This document shows, one piece after another, positions 1 through 8,049 of a stretch of DNA of 64,000 nucleotides (the first letter of the stretch is position 1; each line of letters starts with the position of its first letter). Below the pieces are notes generated by a model, which did not search any database, was not told the origin of the DNA, and worked only from the letters and a program-made list of their open reading frames with translations. Source of the stretch: PALSA-911 sp963743035 (GTDB lineage Bacteria > Pseudomonadota > Alphaproteobacteria > Acetobacterales > Acetobacteraceae). The stretch covers positions 310,001 to 374,000 of the forward strand of contig CAVUOB010000005.1 of the NCBI GenBank assembly GCA_963743035.1. Direction: 5' to 3'. Position numbers and translations under genes: made by a program.

Positions 1-1
1 G

Positions 2-559
2 CAGGGAGCGCCGCAGCAGGGTGGCGGCTTCCTCAGCGGCCTGTTCGGCGGCGGCCGGCCCTCGGCGCCGCCGCCTCCCCCTCAGGCGGCGCCGGGTCAA
101 GGCGCGCCGGTGTGGAACCAGGGGCCGCAGCAGGGCTATCAGCAGCCGCCCCCGCAATATGCGCCGCCGCCGCCGCAATACGCGCCCGGCTACCAGCCCG
201 GCATGTTCCAGCGCTCCGGCTCGGGCTTTCTCGGCTCGGCGCTGACCACCGCGGCGGGCGTCGCCGGCGGCATGGTCGCGGGCAATGCGCTGATGAACCT
301 GTTCTCCGGCAACCATGGCGGCGGCCTGTTCGGCGGCGGGGCGCCCGCCGCCGTGCCGGTGGCAAGCCCCTGGGCCACGCCGGAACCCCTGCCCGAACCG
401 CCGCTGCCGCCGCAGCCGGATCAGGGCTATGTCGACCAGGGCAGCTGGGACACCGGCGGCGCGGCCGCCCCGGATAGCGACTGGAACCGCCAGCCCGATT
501 CCGGCTGGGCCGATTCGGGCGGCAACGACTGGGGCTCCGGCGGCTCGGACGACGTCTGA
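2..559 (+). CDS. DUF2076 family protein, 3' part (5' end outside window)
   Basis: The reading frame is open from base 2 and ends at 559, so the N-terminal part lies outside the window. What is visible is Gly/Pro/Gln-rich low-complexity sequence followed by a hydrophobic Gly/Ala segment (FLGSALTTAAGVAGGMVAGN, near codons 73-92 of the visible part) and an acidic Trp/Ser/Gly/Asp-rich tail ending in SDDV. This combination is typical of DUF2076 proteins, a proteobacterial family of unknown function described as periplasmic or envelope-associated. The family's usual N-terminal helix cannot be checked here. The next gene starts 96 bp downstream on the same strand. Confidence 0.75.
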   Translation, partial: QGAPQQGGGFLSGLFGGGRPSAPPPPPQAAPGQGAPVWNQGPQQGYQQPPPQYAPPPPQYAPGYQPGMFQRSGSGFLGSALTTAAGVAGGMVAGNALMNLFSGNHGGGLFGGGAPAAVPVASPWATPEPLPEPPLPPQPDQGYVDQGSWDTGGAAAPDSDWNRQPDSGWADSGGNDWGSGGSDDV

Positions 560-627
560 GCGCCGGCGCCTTCCTATCCGCCGGATGACGGCGCAACCCT
601 CCGTTTCCAAATGAGTGGTGCACCGCA

Positions 628-649
628 CAATAGAGATCTGCGTCTATTG
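628..649. promoter_or_regulatory. Inverted repeat, candidate operator of the Bcr/CflA gene
   Basis: CAATAGA (628-634) and TCTATTG (643-649) form a perfect 7-bp inverted repeat with an 8-base spacer, ending 5 bases before the ATG of the efflux gene. No Shine-Dalgarno sequence fits between the repeat and the start. This is the usual position of a repressor operator, but no regulator gene adjoins it, so the role is inferred. Confidence 0.4.
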
Positions 650-654
650 CACGG

Positions 655-1827
655 ATGAAAACTCCCGTCTGGCTGCCGCTGATGCTCGGCTTTCTCACCG
701 CCGTGGCACCGCTCTCCATCGACATGTACCTGCCGGCCTTCCCGCAGATCGAGGCGTCGTACGGCGTGGCCCCGGGCACGGCGCAGATCACGCTGGCGGC
801 CTGGTTCGCCGGCCTGGCGATCGGCCAGCTTTCCCAGGGCACGCTGTCGGACCGGTTCGGGCGGCGCATGCCGCTGCTGATCGCGACCGGGGTCTATACC
901 CTGGCCTCGCTCGGCTGCGCGCTGGCGCCGGACCTGTTCTGGCTGTCGGTGTTCCGCGCCATCGCCGCCATCGGCGGGTCGGCCGGCATGGTGATCCCGC
1001 GCGCCATCGTGCGCGACCTGTCGGACGGCATTGCCGCGGCGCGGATGATGTCCAAGCTGATGCTGGTCTCCGGCGTGGCGCCGATCCTGGCGCCGACGCT
1101 CGGCGGCGCCATCCTGCTGGTGGGCTCCTGGCATTCGATCTTCCTGGTCTGCGCGGCCTATGGCGCGATCTGCTGCCTGCTGGTCTGGTGGAAGCTGCCC
1201 GACACACTGCCGCGCGAGCGCCGCGCCGGGCTGTCGCCGGCCTCGCTGATCAGCCGCTACGCGATGGTGGCGCGCGAGCCGATCTTCGCCACCCATGCGG
1301 TGATGGCCGGCTGCGTCAGCTTCGCCATGTTCGCCTATATCGGCGGCTCGCCGCAGGCGATGATCGGCACCTTCGGGCTGTCCACGGCGCAGTACGGCGG
1401 CTTGTTCGGCCTGTGCGCGGCCGGCTTCATCGTCGCATCCCAGGTCAATCCGCATCTCCTGCCGCGCTTCGGGGCGTCCGCGGTGATGCGCACCGCGGTG
1501 CGGGTGCTGCTCGCCACCACTGCCGGGCTGGTCGCGCTGTCCTTTGCCGATATCCGGATCCTGCCGCTGACCATCGGCCTGATCGTCTCCAGCATGATGT
1601 GCCTGGGCTTCACGCTGCAGAACGTCACCGTCGGCGCGCTGACCCGCCACGCCGCGCATGCCGGCAGCGCCGCGGCGCTGATGGGCACCTGGCAGTTCGT
1701 GCTCGGCGCGTCCTCGGTCATGCTGGTCGGGTGGTTGACCGACGCGACGCCGCGCGGCATGGCAAGCCTGATGCTACTGGGCGCGATCGGCGCCGCCACC
1801 ACCGACCTGTTCCGCCCCCGGGCTTGA
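655..1827 (+). CDS. Bcr/CflA family multidrug efflux MFS transporter
   Basis: A 390-residue inner-membrane protein with the length and hydrophobic pattern of 12-helix DHA1 drug/proton antiporters. The N-terminus has the Bcr/CflA signature SIDMYLPAFPQI (residues 21-32), and the loop after helix 2 carries the MFS motif A core DRFGRR (66-71). The family exports drugs such as bicyclomycin and chloramphenicol using the proton gradient; the substrate here is unknown. The ATG at 655 fits family N-termini although no clear ribosome-binding site precedes it; a 7-bp inverted repeat occupies that position instead. The protein shows no break or missing motif. Confidence 0.92.
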   Translation: MKTPVWLPLMLGFLTAVAPLSIDMYLPAFPQIEASYGVAPGTAQITLAAWFAGLAIGQLSQGTLSDRFGRRMPLLIATGVYTLASLGCALAPDLFWLSVFRAIAAIGGSAGMVIPRAIVRDLSDGIAAARMMSKLMLVSGVAPILAPTLGGAILLVGSWHSIFLVCAAYGAICCLLVWWKLPDTLPRERRAGLSPASLISRYAMVAREPIFATHAVMAGCVSFAMFAYIGGSPQAMIGTFGLSTAQYGGLFGLCAAGFIVASQVNPHLLPRFGASAVMRTAVRVLLATTAGLVALSFADIRILPLTIGLIVSSMMCLGFTLQNVTVGALTRHAAHAGSAAALMGTWQFVLGASSVMLVGWLTDATPRGMASLMLLGAIGAATTDLFRPRA

Positions 1828-1859
1828 TACGCTCCCGAGCCTGATATTTGTATCCTGAT

Positions 1860-1904
1860 GGCGTGGCTCCTGATCCGCGCCACGGCCTGATCCGGAGCCA
1901 CGCC
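1860..1904 (+). promoter_or_regulatory. Perfect 11-bp hairpin abutting the start codon of the C26 hydrolase
   Basis: GGCGTGGCTCC (1860-1870) and GGAGCCACGCC (1894-1904) are perfect complements around a 23-base loop, and the ATG at 1905 follows with no gap. It could terminate the upstream efflux transcript (there is no T tract) or hide the translation start of the downstream gene. Both roles are inferred. Confidence 0.5.
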
Positions 1905-2661
1905 ATGACGATCGTCGTCGGAATTCCCGCCTGCGCGAAAACCGTGGACGGCATGCCGCGCCACGACAACCCGGCGCGCTATTCCCTCGCGGTGTTCGGC
2001 GGCGCCGGGCGCGCTGCCGGTGCTGATCCCGCCGCTGGGCGAAGCGCAGCTGAGCCTGCTCGACCGTCTCGACGGCCTGCTGATCCCGGGCAGCCCGAGC
2101 AACGTCCATCCCAGCCGATACGACGGCGGCGACAGCGCCACGCCCGACAGCCACGACCACGAGCGCGACAACACCACGCTGCCGCTGGTGCGCGCGGCGA
2201 TCGCGCGCGGCATGCCGGTGCTGGCGATCTGCCGCGGGATCCAGGAGCTGAACGTCGCCCTCGGCGGCACGCTTCACCAGAAAGTGCACGACCTGCCCGG
2301 AAGGCGGGACCATCGCGGCGGCCCCGGCACGCCGGAGGAACGCTACGGCCCCAGGCACCCGGTTGCCCTGTCCGGACGGCTTGCGGGCATGCTCGGGGCC
2401 CCGCTCGGAGCCGGGGAGATCCTGGTCAATTCGTTGCACGGCCAGGCGATCGACCGGCTCGCCCCCGGGCTGGCCGTGGAAGCGGTGGCGCCGGACGGCA
2501 CGATCGAGGCGGTGCGGGTGGAATATGCCGCCGGCTTCGCATTCGGGGTTCAATGGCATCCGGAATGGCGCTATGCCGACGACCCCGCCAGCGTGGCCCT
2601 GTTCGCCGCGTTCGGCAACGCATGCCGCGACTACGCGGCGGGAACAAGAAAGGCGGCATGA
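1905..2661 (+). CDS. Gamma-glutamyl-GABA hydrolase-like class I amidotransferase (peptidase C26), frameshifted
   Basis: The two halves join into one PuuD-like protein of about 251 residues. Frame one gives MTIVVGIPACAK up to the GG of FGGAG near 2007, and frame two continues ALPVLIPPLGEAQLSLLDRL to the stop. One extra base in the GGG run at 2007-2009 explains the break. Visible motifs are LLIPGSPSNVHP, the nucleophile elbow ICRGIQELNVALGG (Cys in ICRG), and a C-terminal QWHPEW with the catalytic His. The family hydrolyses gamma-glutamyl amides such as gamma-glutamyl-GABA in putrescine catabolism. The stop overlaps the next start (ATGA), so it is probably co-transcribed with the SDR gene. Sequencing error is more likely than real inactivation because both halves are well preserved. 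Confidence 0.82.
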
Positions 2662-3425
2662 CATGGACCTGGAACTCGGCCGGCAAGCGCGTCCTGATCA
2701 CCGGCGGATCGAAGGGCATCGGCCAGGCCTGCGCCGGGGTGCTGGCGGACGAGGGCTGCGACCTGACCCTGGTCGCGCGCGATCCGGCGGCGCTGGAAGC
2801 CACCGCCGCCGCCATCCGCGCCCGTCGCCAGGTGCAGGTCCGCACCATCGCCGCCGATTTGTCGAGCGACGACGCCGTGCGCAAGGTCGCCGACGAGGCC
2901 GGCGAGATCGACATCCTCGTGAACAACGCCGGCGCCATTCCGCCGGGCGACCTGCTGTCGGTGGACGACGCCACCTGGCGCCATGCCTGGGACCTGAAGG
3001 TGTTCGGCTTCATCTCGCTGGCCCGCGCCGTCTATCCGCGGATGAAGGCGCGCCGGTCCGGCGTGATCCTGAACATCATCGGCGCCGCCGGGGAGAAGAT
3101 GAACCCCGGCTACATCGCCGGTTCGGCCGGCAACGCCTCGCTGATCGCCTTCACCCGCGCGCTCGGCAAATCCTCCACCGCCGACGGTATCCGCGTGGTT
3201 GGGATCAATCCCGGCGCCACCGCCACGGCGCGGCTGGAGATGCTGAACCGCGACCGGGCGCAGAAGCAGTTCGGCGATGCCGAGCGCTGGCGCGAGCTGT
3301 TCAGCGCCATGCCGTTCGGCCGCGCCGGCACGCCCGAGGAGATCGCCTGGGCGGCGGCGTTCCTGGTCAGCCCGCGCTCGGGCTACACCTCCGGCACCAT
3401 GCTCACCGTCGATGGCGGGGCCTGA
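2658..3425 (+). CDS. SDR family oxidoreductase with non-canonical active site
   Basis: A 255-residue classical-length short-chain dehydrogenase. The nucleotide-binding motif TGGSKGIG (15-22) and NNAG (89-92) are intact, and the C-terminus has the usual SGTMLTVDGGA. The catalytic region reads GYIAGSAGNASL: Tyr152 is present, but the Lys expected four residues later is Ser156, and the usual upstream Ser region reads NIIGAAG. A recognisable SDR subfamily shares the YIAGS-GNA signature, so this looks like a real subgroup rather than damage, but standard SDR proton relay chemistry is doubtful. The start at 2658 gives a 4-bp ATGA overlap with the upstream hydrolase, indicating translational coupling. 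Substrate unknown. Confidence 0.88.
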   Translation: MTWTWNSAGKRVLITGGSKGIGQACAGVLADEGCDLTLVARDPAALEATAAAIRARRQVQVRTIAADLSSDDAVRKVADEAGEIDILVNNAGAIPPGDLLSVDDATWRHAWDLKVFGFISLARAVYPRMKARRSGVILNIIGAAGEKMNPGYIAGSAGNASLIAFTRALGKSSTADGIRVVGINPGATATARLEMLNRDRAQKQFGDAERWRELFSAMPFGRAGTPEEIAWAAAFLVSPRSGYTSGTMLTVDGGA

Positions 3426-3439
3426 ACCGGCCGGCCCGG

Positions 3440-3482
3440 AATCTGGTCACCCAGAATCTGGCCACCCAGAACCTGCCCCCCC
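3440..3482 (+). repeat. Three imperfect 13-15 bp tandem repeats between SDR and hpnN
   Basis: The unit CCAGAATCTGGCCAC occurs about three times in a row with small changes (GAATCTGGTCAC, CCAGAATCTGGCCAC, CCAGAACCTGCCC) in the gap between the two genes. It looks like recent slippage duplication; no function is evident. Confidence 0.6.
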
Positions 3483-3531
3483 TGCCCACTAGATTGCGGA
3501 ACCGATCGATGACCGCTGGCGTATCCCTGCC

Positions 3532-6141
3532 ATGACGCCGCTGGTCCGTCTGGTCGACACCGCCCGGCGCAATGCCGTCGCCGTGGTGCTCGGCGGCATC
3601 GTGCTGGCGCTGCTGTCGGGCCTGGTTTCCTACGCGCTGCTCGGCGTCAGCACCGATACCGACAAGATGTTCTCCGACCGGCTGGCCTGGCGCCAGCGCG
3701 TGGTGGCGTTCGAGCGCGCGTTTCCGCAATTCACCAACCTGCTGGTGGCGGTGGTCGACGCCAGCTCGCCGGAGATCGCCGACCAGACCGCCGCCGCGCT
3801 GGCGGAGAACCTGGTCTCCGACAAGGCGCATTTCCTCACCATCCGCCGGCCGGACGCCTCGGCCTATTTCGACCGGCAGGGCCTGCTGTTCCTCGACAAG
3901 CCGGCGCTGGCGCGATTGATGGACCGCACCATCGACGCCCAGCCCTTCCTCGGCCAGCTCGCCGCCGATCCCTCCGCGCGCGGGCTGTTCGCCTCCCTGG
4001 CGCTGCTCGGCTTCGGGGTGACCCAGGGCCAGGCCGATCTCGCGCCGTACCGCTCGGCGCTCGAAAGTTTCCACCACTCGCTGCAGGGCGCGCTGGACGG
4101 CCATCCGACGCCGATGTCCTGGGTGCGCATGCTCGGCGGCGGCACCGATACGCTGCAGGGCAGGTTCCGCTTCGTGCTGATCCAGCCGAAGCTCGACCAC
4201 GGGGCGCTGCAGCCCGGCGGGGCCGCCACCGAGGCGGTGCGCGCGGCGGCGGCGCGGCTGGAATTCGTCAAGACGGGCCAGGCGCATGTGCGCATCACCG
4301 GCCCGGTGGCGCTGGCCGACGAGGAATTCGCCAGCGTCGCCCAGGGCATGGTCACCGGCCTGCTGGTCAGCGTGGTGCTGATCACGCTGTGGCTGTTCCT
4401 GGCGCTGCGCAGCTGGCGGCTGATCGTGCCGGTGCTGGGGACGCTCGGGCTCGGGCTGATGCTGACGCTGCTGTTCGCCGCGGTGACGGTCGGCACGCTC
4501 AACCTGGTCTCGGTCGGCTTCGGCATCCTGTTCGTCGGCATCGCGGTGGATTTCGCCATCCAGTTCTGCGTCCGCTTCCGCCACGCGCACCTGGATTTCC
4601 CCGACACGGCGGATGCGCTGGCGGTAACCGCGCATCGCGCGGGCAGGCAGATCCTGGTCGCCGCCGCGGCGACCGCGGCCGGGTTCCTGGCCTTCGTGCC
4701 GACCGATTTCGCCGGCGTGGCCGAGCTCGGCCTGATCGCCGGGTTCGGCATGCTGATCGCCTTCGCCTGCACCATGACCTTCCTGCCCGCCGCCATCGCG
4801 CTCTGCCGCCCCGGCGCGGAGACGGCGGAGGCCGGCTTTCCCTGGGCGGTGCCGCTGGATCGGCTGCTGGCACGCCGGCGGATGGTGGTGCTGGGCGGCT
4901 TCGCCGGCGTCTTCGTGCTCGCCCTGGCCGCGTTTCCGCGGCTGGAATTCGACAGCGACCCGCTGCACACCAAGGACCCGACCACCGAGGCGATGCAGAC
5001 GCTGAACGACCTGATGGCCTCGCCGCTGACCAATCCGTACAGCGCCGACATCATCGCCCCCAGCGAGGCCGAGGCGGCGAGGATCGCCGGCGTCCTCGGG
5101 CCGGTGAAGGAAGTGGGCGACGTGCTGACGATCGACAGCTTCGTGCCGGAGAACCAGAAGGAGAAGCTGCCGCTGATCGCGGATGCCGCCACCATCCTGG
5201 CGCCGACGCTGGCGGCGCGCGAGCCGGCGGCGCCGATCACCGCCGAGCAGGTGCGCATGGCGGCAGAGACCGCGCTGGCGCAGATCGAGCCGGCGCTGAC
5301 CAGGCTGCCGGCGGACCATCCGCTGGCCGACATCGCCGGCGATCTGCGCAAATTGATGGCCGCCCCCGATCCGGTGCTGCTGTCGGCCGACCAGGCGCTG
5401 ATCCGCTTCCTGCCGGCCGAGATCGACCGGCTGCGCCTTGGCCTGACCGCCACCGCCTCGACCCGCGCCGACATTCCCGCCGATATCGCCCGGGACTGGA
5501 TGCTGGCCGACGGGCGGGCGCGGGTACAGGTGCTGGCGCGGCCGGACCAGCGCGACAGCCGGGGCCTGGCCGTCTTCGCCGAGGCGGTGCGCGCCGCCGC
5601 GCCCGATGCGGGCGGCTCGGCGGTGCAGATCGTGGAGACCGCGGCGACCATCGTAGCCGCGTTCCGCAACGCGGCGATCCTGGCCCTGGTGGCGATCACC
5701 GCGATCCTGTTCGCGACGCTGCGCCGGGTGCTGGACGTGGCGCTGGTGCTGGCGCCGCTGCTGCTGTCGGCCGCGCTGACGCTGCTGGTCTGCGTGCTGA
5801 CGGGGATCGACCTGAACTTCGCCAACATCATCGCCCTGCCGCTGCTGCTGGGGGTGGGCGTGTCGTTCAACGTGTATTTCGTGATGAACTGGCGGATGGG
5901 GCGGCAGGATTTCCTGAGCTCGGCGACGGCGCGGGCGATCGTGTTCTCCGCGCTGACCACCGGCACCGCGTTCGGCTCGCTCGCCGCCTCGGGCCATCCG
6001 GGCACGGCGAGCATGGGGTTGCTGCTGCTGGTCAGCCTGGGCTGCACGCTGATCGCCAGCCTGGTGTTCATCCCGGCGCTGCTGGCGGCGGTGCGGCGCG
6101 AGGCGCCGCTGCCGGTGCCCGCGCCGGCAACCCGGCGTTAA
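3532..6141 (+). CDS. hpnN: Hopanoid transporter HpnN (RND/MMPL family)
   Basis: An 869-residue RND-superfamily inner-membrane protein matching HpnN, which moves hopanoids from the inner to the outer membrane in hopanoid-making bacteria. A single helix near residues 15-38 is followed by a large periplasmic domain, a helix bundle around 270-420 (VGFGILFVGIAVDFAIQF), a second helix and periplasmic domain, and a second bundle near 690-850 ending in cytoplasmic PVPAPATRR. The duplicated layout and the N-terminal VSTDTDKMFSDRLAWRQR stretch are HpnN-like. No other hopanoid gene is in the window. An eight-codon reading frame (3509-3535) overlaps the start as ATGA and might influence translation, but it may be chance. 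Confidence 0.88.
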   Translation: MTPLVRLVDTARRNAVAVVLGGIVLALLSGLVSYALLGVSTDTDKMFSDRLAWRQRVVAFERAFPQFTNLLVAVVDASSPEIADQTAAALAENLVSDKAHFLTIRRPDASAYFDRQGLLFLDKPALARLMDRTIDAQPFLGQLAADPSARGLFASLALLGFGVTQGQADLAPYRSALESFHHSLQGALDGHPTPMSWVRMLGGGTDTLQGRFRFVLIQPKLDHGALQPGGAATEAVRAAAARLEFVKTGQAHVRITGPVALADEEFASVAQGMVTGLLVSVVLITLWLFLALRSWRLIVPVLGTLGLGLMLTLLFAAVTVGTLNLVSVGFGILFVGIAVDFAIQFCVRFRHAHLDFPDTADALAVTAHRAGRQILVAAAATAAGFLAFVPTDFAGVAELGLIAGFGMLIAFACTMTFLPAAIALCRPGAETAEAGFPWAVPLDRLLARRRMVVLGGFAGVFVLALAAFPRLEFDSDPLHTKDPTTEAMQTLNDLMASPLTNPYSADIIAPSEAEAARIAGVLGPVKEVGDVLTIDSFVPENQKEKLPLIADAATILAPTLAAREPAAPITAEQVRMAAETALAQIEPALTRLPADHPLADIAGDLRKLMAAPDPVLLSADQALIRFLPAEIDRLRLGLTATASTRADIPADIARDWMLADGRARVQVLARPDQRDSRGLAVFAEAVRAAAPDAGGSAVQIVETAATIVAAFRNAAILALVAITAILFATLRRVLDVALVLAPLLLSAALTLLVCVLTGIDLNFANIIALPLLLGVGVSFNVYFVMNWRMGRQDFLSSATARAIVFSALTTGTAFGSLAASGHPGTASMGLLLLVSLGCTLIASLVFIPALLAAVRREAPLPVPAPATRR

Positions 6142-6164
6142 CCCCGCCGCGCCAGGCTGCGCCG

Positions 6165-6476
6165 ATGGGAAAGCTGCAGGCGCTGCTCATTCCGCTGCTG
6201 CTGCCCCCACTGCTGCTGCGGGGGCCGGTGTTCGCCCAGCCGGCTGATTGCGCGTCCGCGCCTGAGGCCGAGGCGCCGGCCGCGCCGATGGCGCTGAACC
6301 TCGGTGGGCTGCCCGGCGTGCCCGCCGGCGTCAGCGGCCAGATCTACGTGGCGACGCCGTGGGCCGCGGGCGGCATGACCTGCACCGACCAGCGCCCGCC
6401 GCCGCGCGACATTTTGCGCGGGGAGCCGGGGGACGCGCTGCATGGTCCTCAGGGTGACCTGCTGCGGGGTCCGTGA
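6165..6476 (+). CDS. Small secreted protein of unknown function
   Basis: A 103-residue reading frame beginning 23 bases after the hpnN stop. It starts with a clear signal peptide (MGKLQALLIPLLLPPLLL, cleavage likely after VFA) and continues with a Pro/Ala/Gly-rich mature region that has two Cys residues (one early, one in MTCTDQRPPPR). I do not recognise the family. Codon use matches the neighbours and the start fits a secreted product, but the short length and lack of a known domain leave some doubt. It may be a periplasmic companion of HpnN by position only. Confidence 0.55.
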   Translation: MGKLQALLIPLLLPPLLLRGPVFAQPADCASAPEAEAPAAPMALNLGGLPGVPAGVSGQIYVATPWAAGGMTCTDQRPPPRDILRGEPGDALHGPQGDLLRGP

Positions 6477-6480
6477 GACA

Positions 6481-6592
6481 GGAAGGTCGGGCTCCGCCCG
6501 AACCCGCCAGGGGCCGAGCTCCTGGACCTCAATAAATGGGTTTCCAAAGGGCGACTGCCCTTTGGCGGGTCCGGGCAGAGCCCGGGCTTACT
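6481..6592. repeat. Short copy of the long hairpin element (copy D), likely bidirectional terminator
   Basis: Four successive hairpins (GGTCGGGCTCCGCCCGAACC; CCAGG...CCTGG; CCAAAGGG...CCCTTTGG; CCGGGC...GCCCGG) fill the gap between convergent genes. They match the small hairpins of the 270-bp elements in type and order, but the large central stem is missing. It probably ends transcription from both sides; membership of the family is inferred. Confidence 0.55.
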
Positions 6593-7334
6593 TCTTGCGC
6601 CCCTTCGGCTTGCCGTGCGCTTCGTCGTCGGGATTGACCGGAGGGGGCGGAAAGCCGCCTTGCGGCTCGGGGTCGGCGATGTAGTCGAAGTCCGGGGCCT
6701 CGTTCCAGGGTCCGCGGGCATCCTCGCCCTGCGACAGGTTGAACACCAGCTTGACGGTGTCGTCCGGCGGGATGTTGCCGAAGAACGGGTCCTCCAGCTT
6801 GCCCATCTGATCGAGCGCCTTCATGAACATGTTGGCGTGGGTGATCTCGCGGGTCAGCAGGTGTATCAGGGCCTTTTTGGTGCCCTCGTCGTCGCACGCC
6901 TTGATCAGCGCTTCGTAGGTCTGCCGCGCGCCGGCCTCGGAGGATATGTTCGCGCGGAGGTCGCGCACCACGTTGCCGCCTTCCTGGATGTAGGACGCGG
7001 TCCAGCAGCTGCCCTGACTGTCCAGGAAATGCGGACCGCCGCCTTTCAGCTTGAACAGGGGCGCATCGTAGACGCCGGTCTGGTCGATCTTGCTGGTGTG
7101 CTGGGCGATCAGCTTTCCGACCATCTCCAGATGGCTGAATTCTTCCAGGGCGATGTCCTGCAACATGTCGCGAATACCGGCGTTCTCGACATGGAACGAT
7201 TGCACCCAGTATTGCAACGCTGCCGTCAGCTCGCCGGTTGCGCCGCCGAATTGTTCCAGCAGGAAAGTGCCGAAACGTGCGTCGGGCTTGCCGACGCTGA
7301 TCGGCTGAATGAGTTCCTTGCGATGAAGAAACAT
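6588..7334 (-). CDS. Manganese catalase family protein
   Basis: A 248-residue non-haem catalase-type protein that would disproportionate hydrogen peroxide at a di-manganese centre. The ferritin-like bundle carries the metal-ligand pattern: Glu in GELTAALQYW (about residue 35), EEFSHLEMV (about 65-72), Glu in SSEAGARQTYEAL and Glu-x2-His in REITHANMF. The C-terminal tail is Pro/Asp/Lys-rich and ends GKPKGRKK. Length is slightly below that of longer family members. It lies 31 bp downstream of the YciF-like gene on the same strand and is probably in its operon, under the candidate EcfG promoter at 7885-7909. Confidence 0.9.
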   Translation of the reverse strand: MFLHRKELIQPISVGKPDARFGTFLLEQFGGATGELTAALQYWVQSFHVENAGIRDMLQDIALEEFSHLEMVGKLIAQHTSKIDQTGVYDAPLFKLKGGGPHFLDSQGSCWTASYIQEGGNVVRDLRANISSEAGARQTYEALIKACDDEGTKKALIHLLTREITHANMFMKALDQMGKLEDPFFGNIPPDDTVKLVFNLSQGEDARGPWNEAPDFDYIADPEPQGGFPPPPVNPDDEAHGKPKGRKK

Positions 7335-7365
7335 TTGTGCCTCCTGGCGATTGAATGGGTAGCTG

Positions 7366-7854
7366 CTAGGCGGCCTTGGCTGCCTGCGGATTGACCGAGC
7401 CCGACACTTGCGTGAGCAGCGCGTCGGCCTTTTTTTCCTGGTCCAGATTGGCCTGCAGCAGCGCGACCACGTCCTTTTTGCCGAGCGCGCCCGCCCAGGC
7501 GATCAGGGCGCCATACCGCGCCATTTCGTAATGTTCGACGGCCTGGCCACAGGCGATCAGGCCGGCGTCACGGACCGCGCTTGGCTCGGTGGCTTCTTCC
7601 AGCAGCTCTTCGCACTCCTCGATAATGCCCTTGATCGCCTCGCAGGTCTTGCCCTGTGCGCGCTTGCCGAGGAGTTCGAACACCTCCTGCAGCCGTTCCA
7701 CCTGGCCTTCGGTTTCCTCGCGATGCGCCGTGAAGCCTTGCTTCAGCGTCGGGTCCTGCGCGGCCTTGGTCATCTTGGGCAGGGCCTTGAGGATTTGCCG
7801 CTCGGCGAAATAGATGTCCTTGAGGGTATCCAGGAACAGGTCCGGGAGTTTCAT
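7366..7854 (-). CDS. YciE/YciF ferritin-like protein (DUF892)
   Basis: A 162-residue four-helix ferritin-like protein starting MKLPDLFLDTLKDIYFAERQ, which is the standard opening of the YciE/YciF (DUF892) family. Helices carry Glu and His at metal-binding positions (YFAERQ, HREETEGQ, CGQAVEHYEMARYG, LDQEKKADALL). These proteins are stress-induced and thought to bind a di-iron centre. It is the first gene of a two-gene operon with Mn-catalase, and a general-stress promoter candidate lies upstream. Confidence 0.92.
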   Translation of the reverse strand: MKLPDLFLDTLKDIYFAERQILKALPKMTKAAQDPTLKQGFTAHREETEGQVERLQEVFELLGKRAQGKTCEAIKGIIEECEELLEEATEPSAVRDAGLIACGQAVEHYEMARYGALIAWAGALGKKDVVALLQANLDQEKKADALLTQVSGSVNPQAAKAA

Positions 7855-7884
7855 TGCGGTGCTCCATGCTGAGTTCAGAGCACC

Positions 7885-7909
7885 AACCTTTCAGCGTTGA
7901 CTAGGTTCC
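7885..7909 (-). promoter_or_regulatory. Candidate EcfG (general stress sigma) promoter for the yciF-catalase operon
   Basis: On the minus strand GGAAC (7909-7905) is followed after 16 bases by GGTT (7888-7885), about 30 bases upstream of the YciF-like start. The alphaproteobacterial EcfG consensus is GGAAC-N16/17-CGTT, so only one base of the -10 box differs. The operon's stress-defence products fit this control. No expression evidence is available. Confidence 0.55.
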
Positions 7910-8049
7910 TTGCGCTTGCGGCAAGGCGCGCCTGCACAAGCAAGCGTGACCGCGGCGGCGATCCCGCGCGAGGCCGTTGCTGATAGGCTTGCCGCACAGG
8001 CTGCCTCTTCGCAGGATCGAAAGATGCGTGAACGAAAGGAACCTGCCCG

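Noticed and set aside
33..3425. Long reading frames on the opposite strand of GC-rich genes, for example 574-1659 and 1774-2664 minus strand
   Set aside because: They are out-of-frame shadows: Arg/Ala/Gly/Pro-rich, no domain, fully overlapped by recognised genes.
3509..3535. Eight-codon leader peptide overlapping hpnN
   Set aside because: It has an ATGA overlap but no ribosome-binding site or notable codons; kept only as a remark under hpnN.
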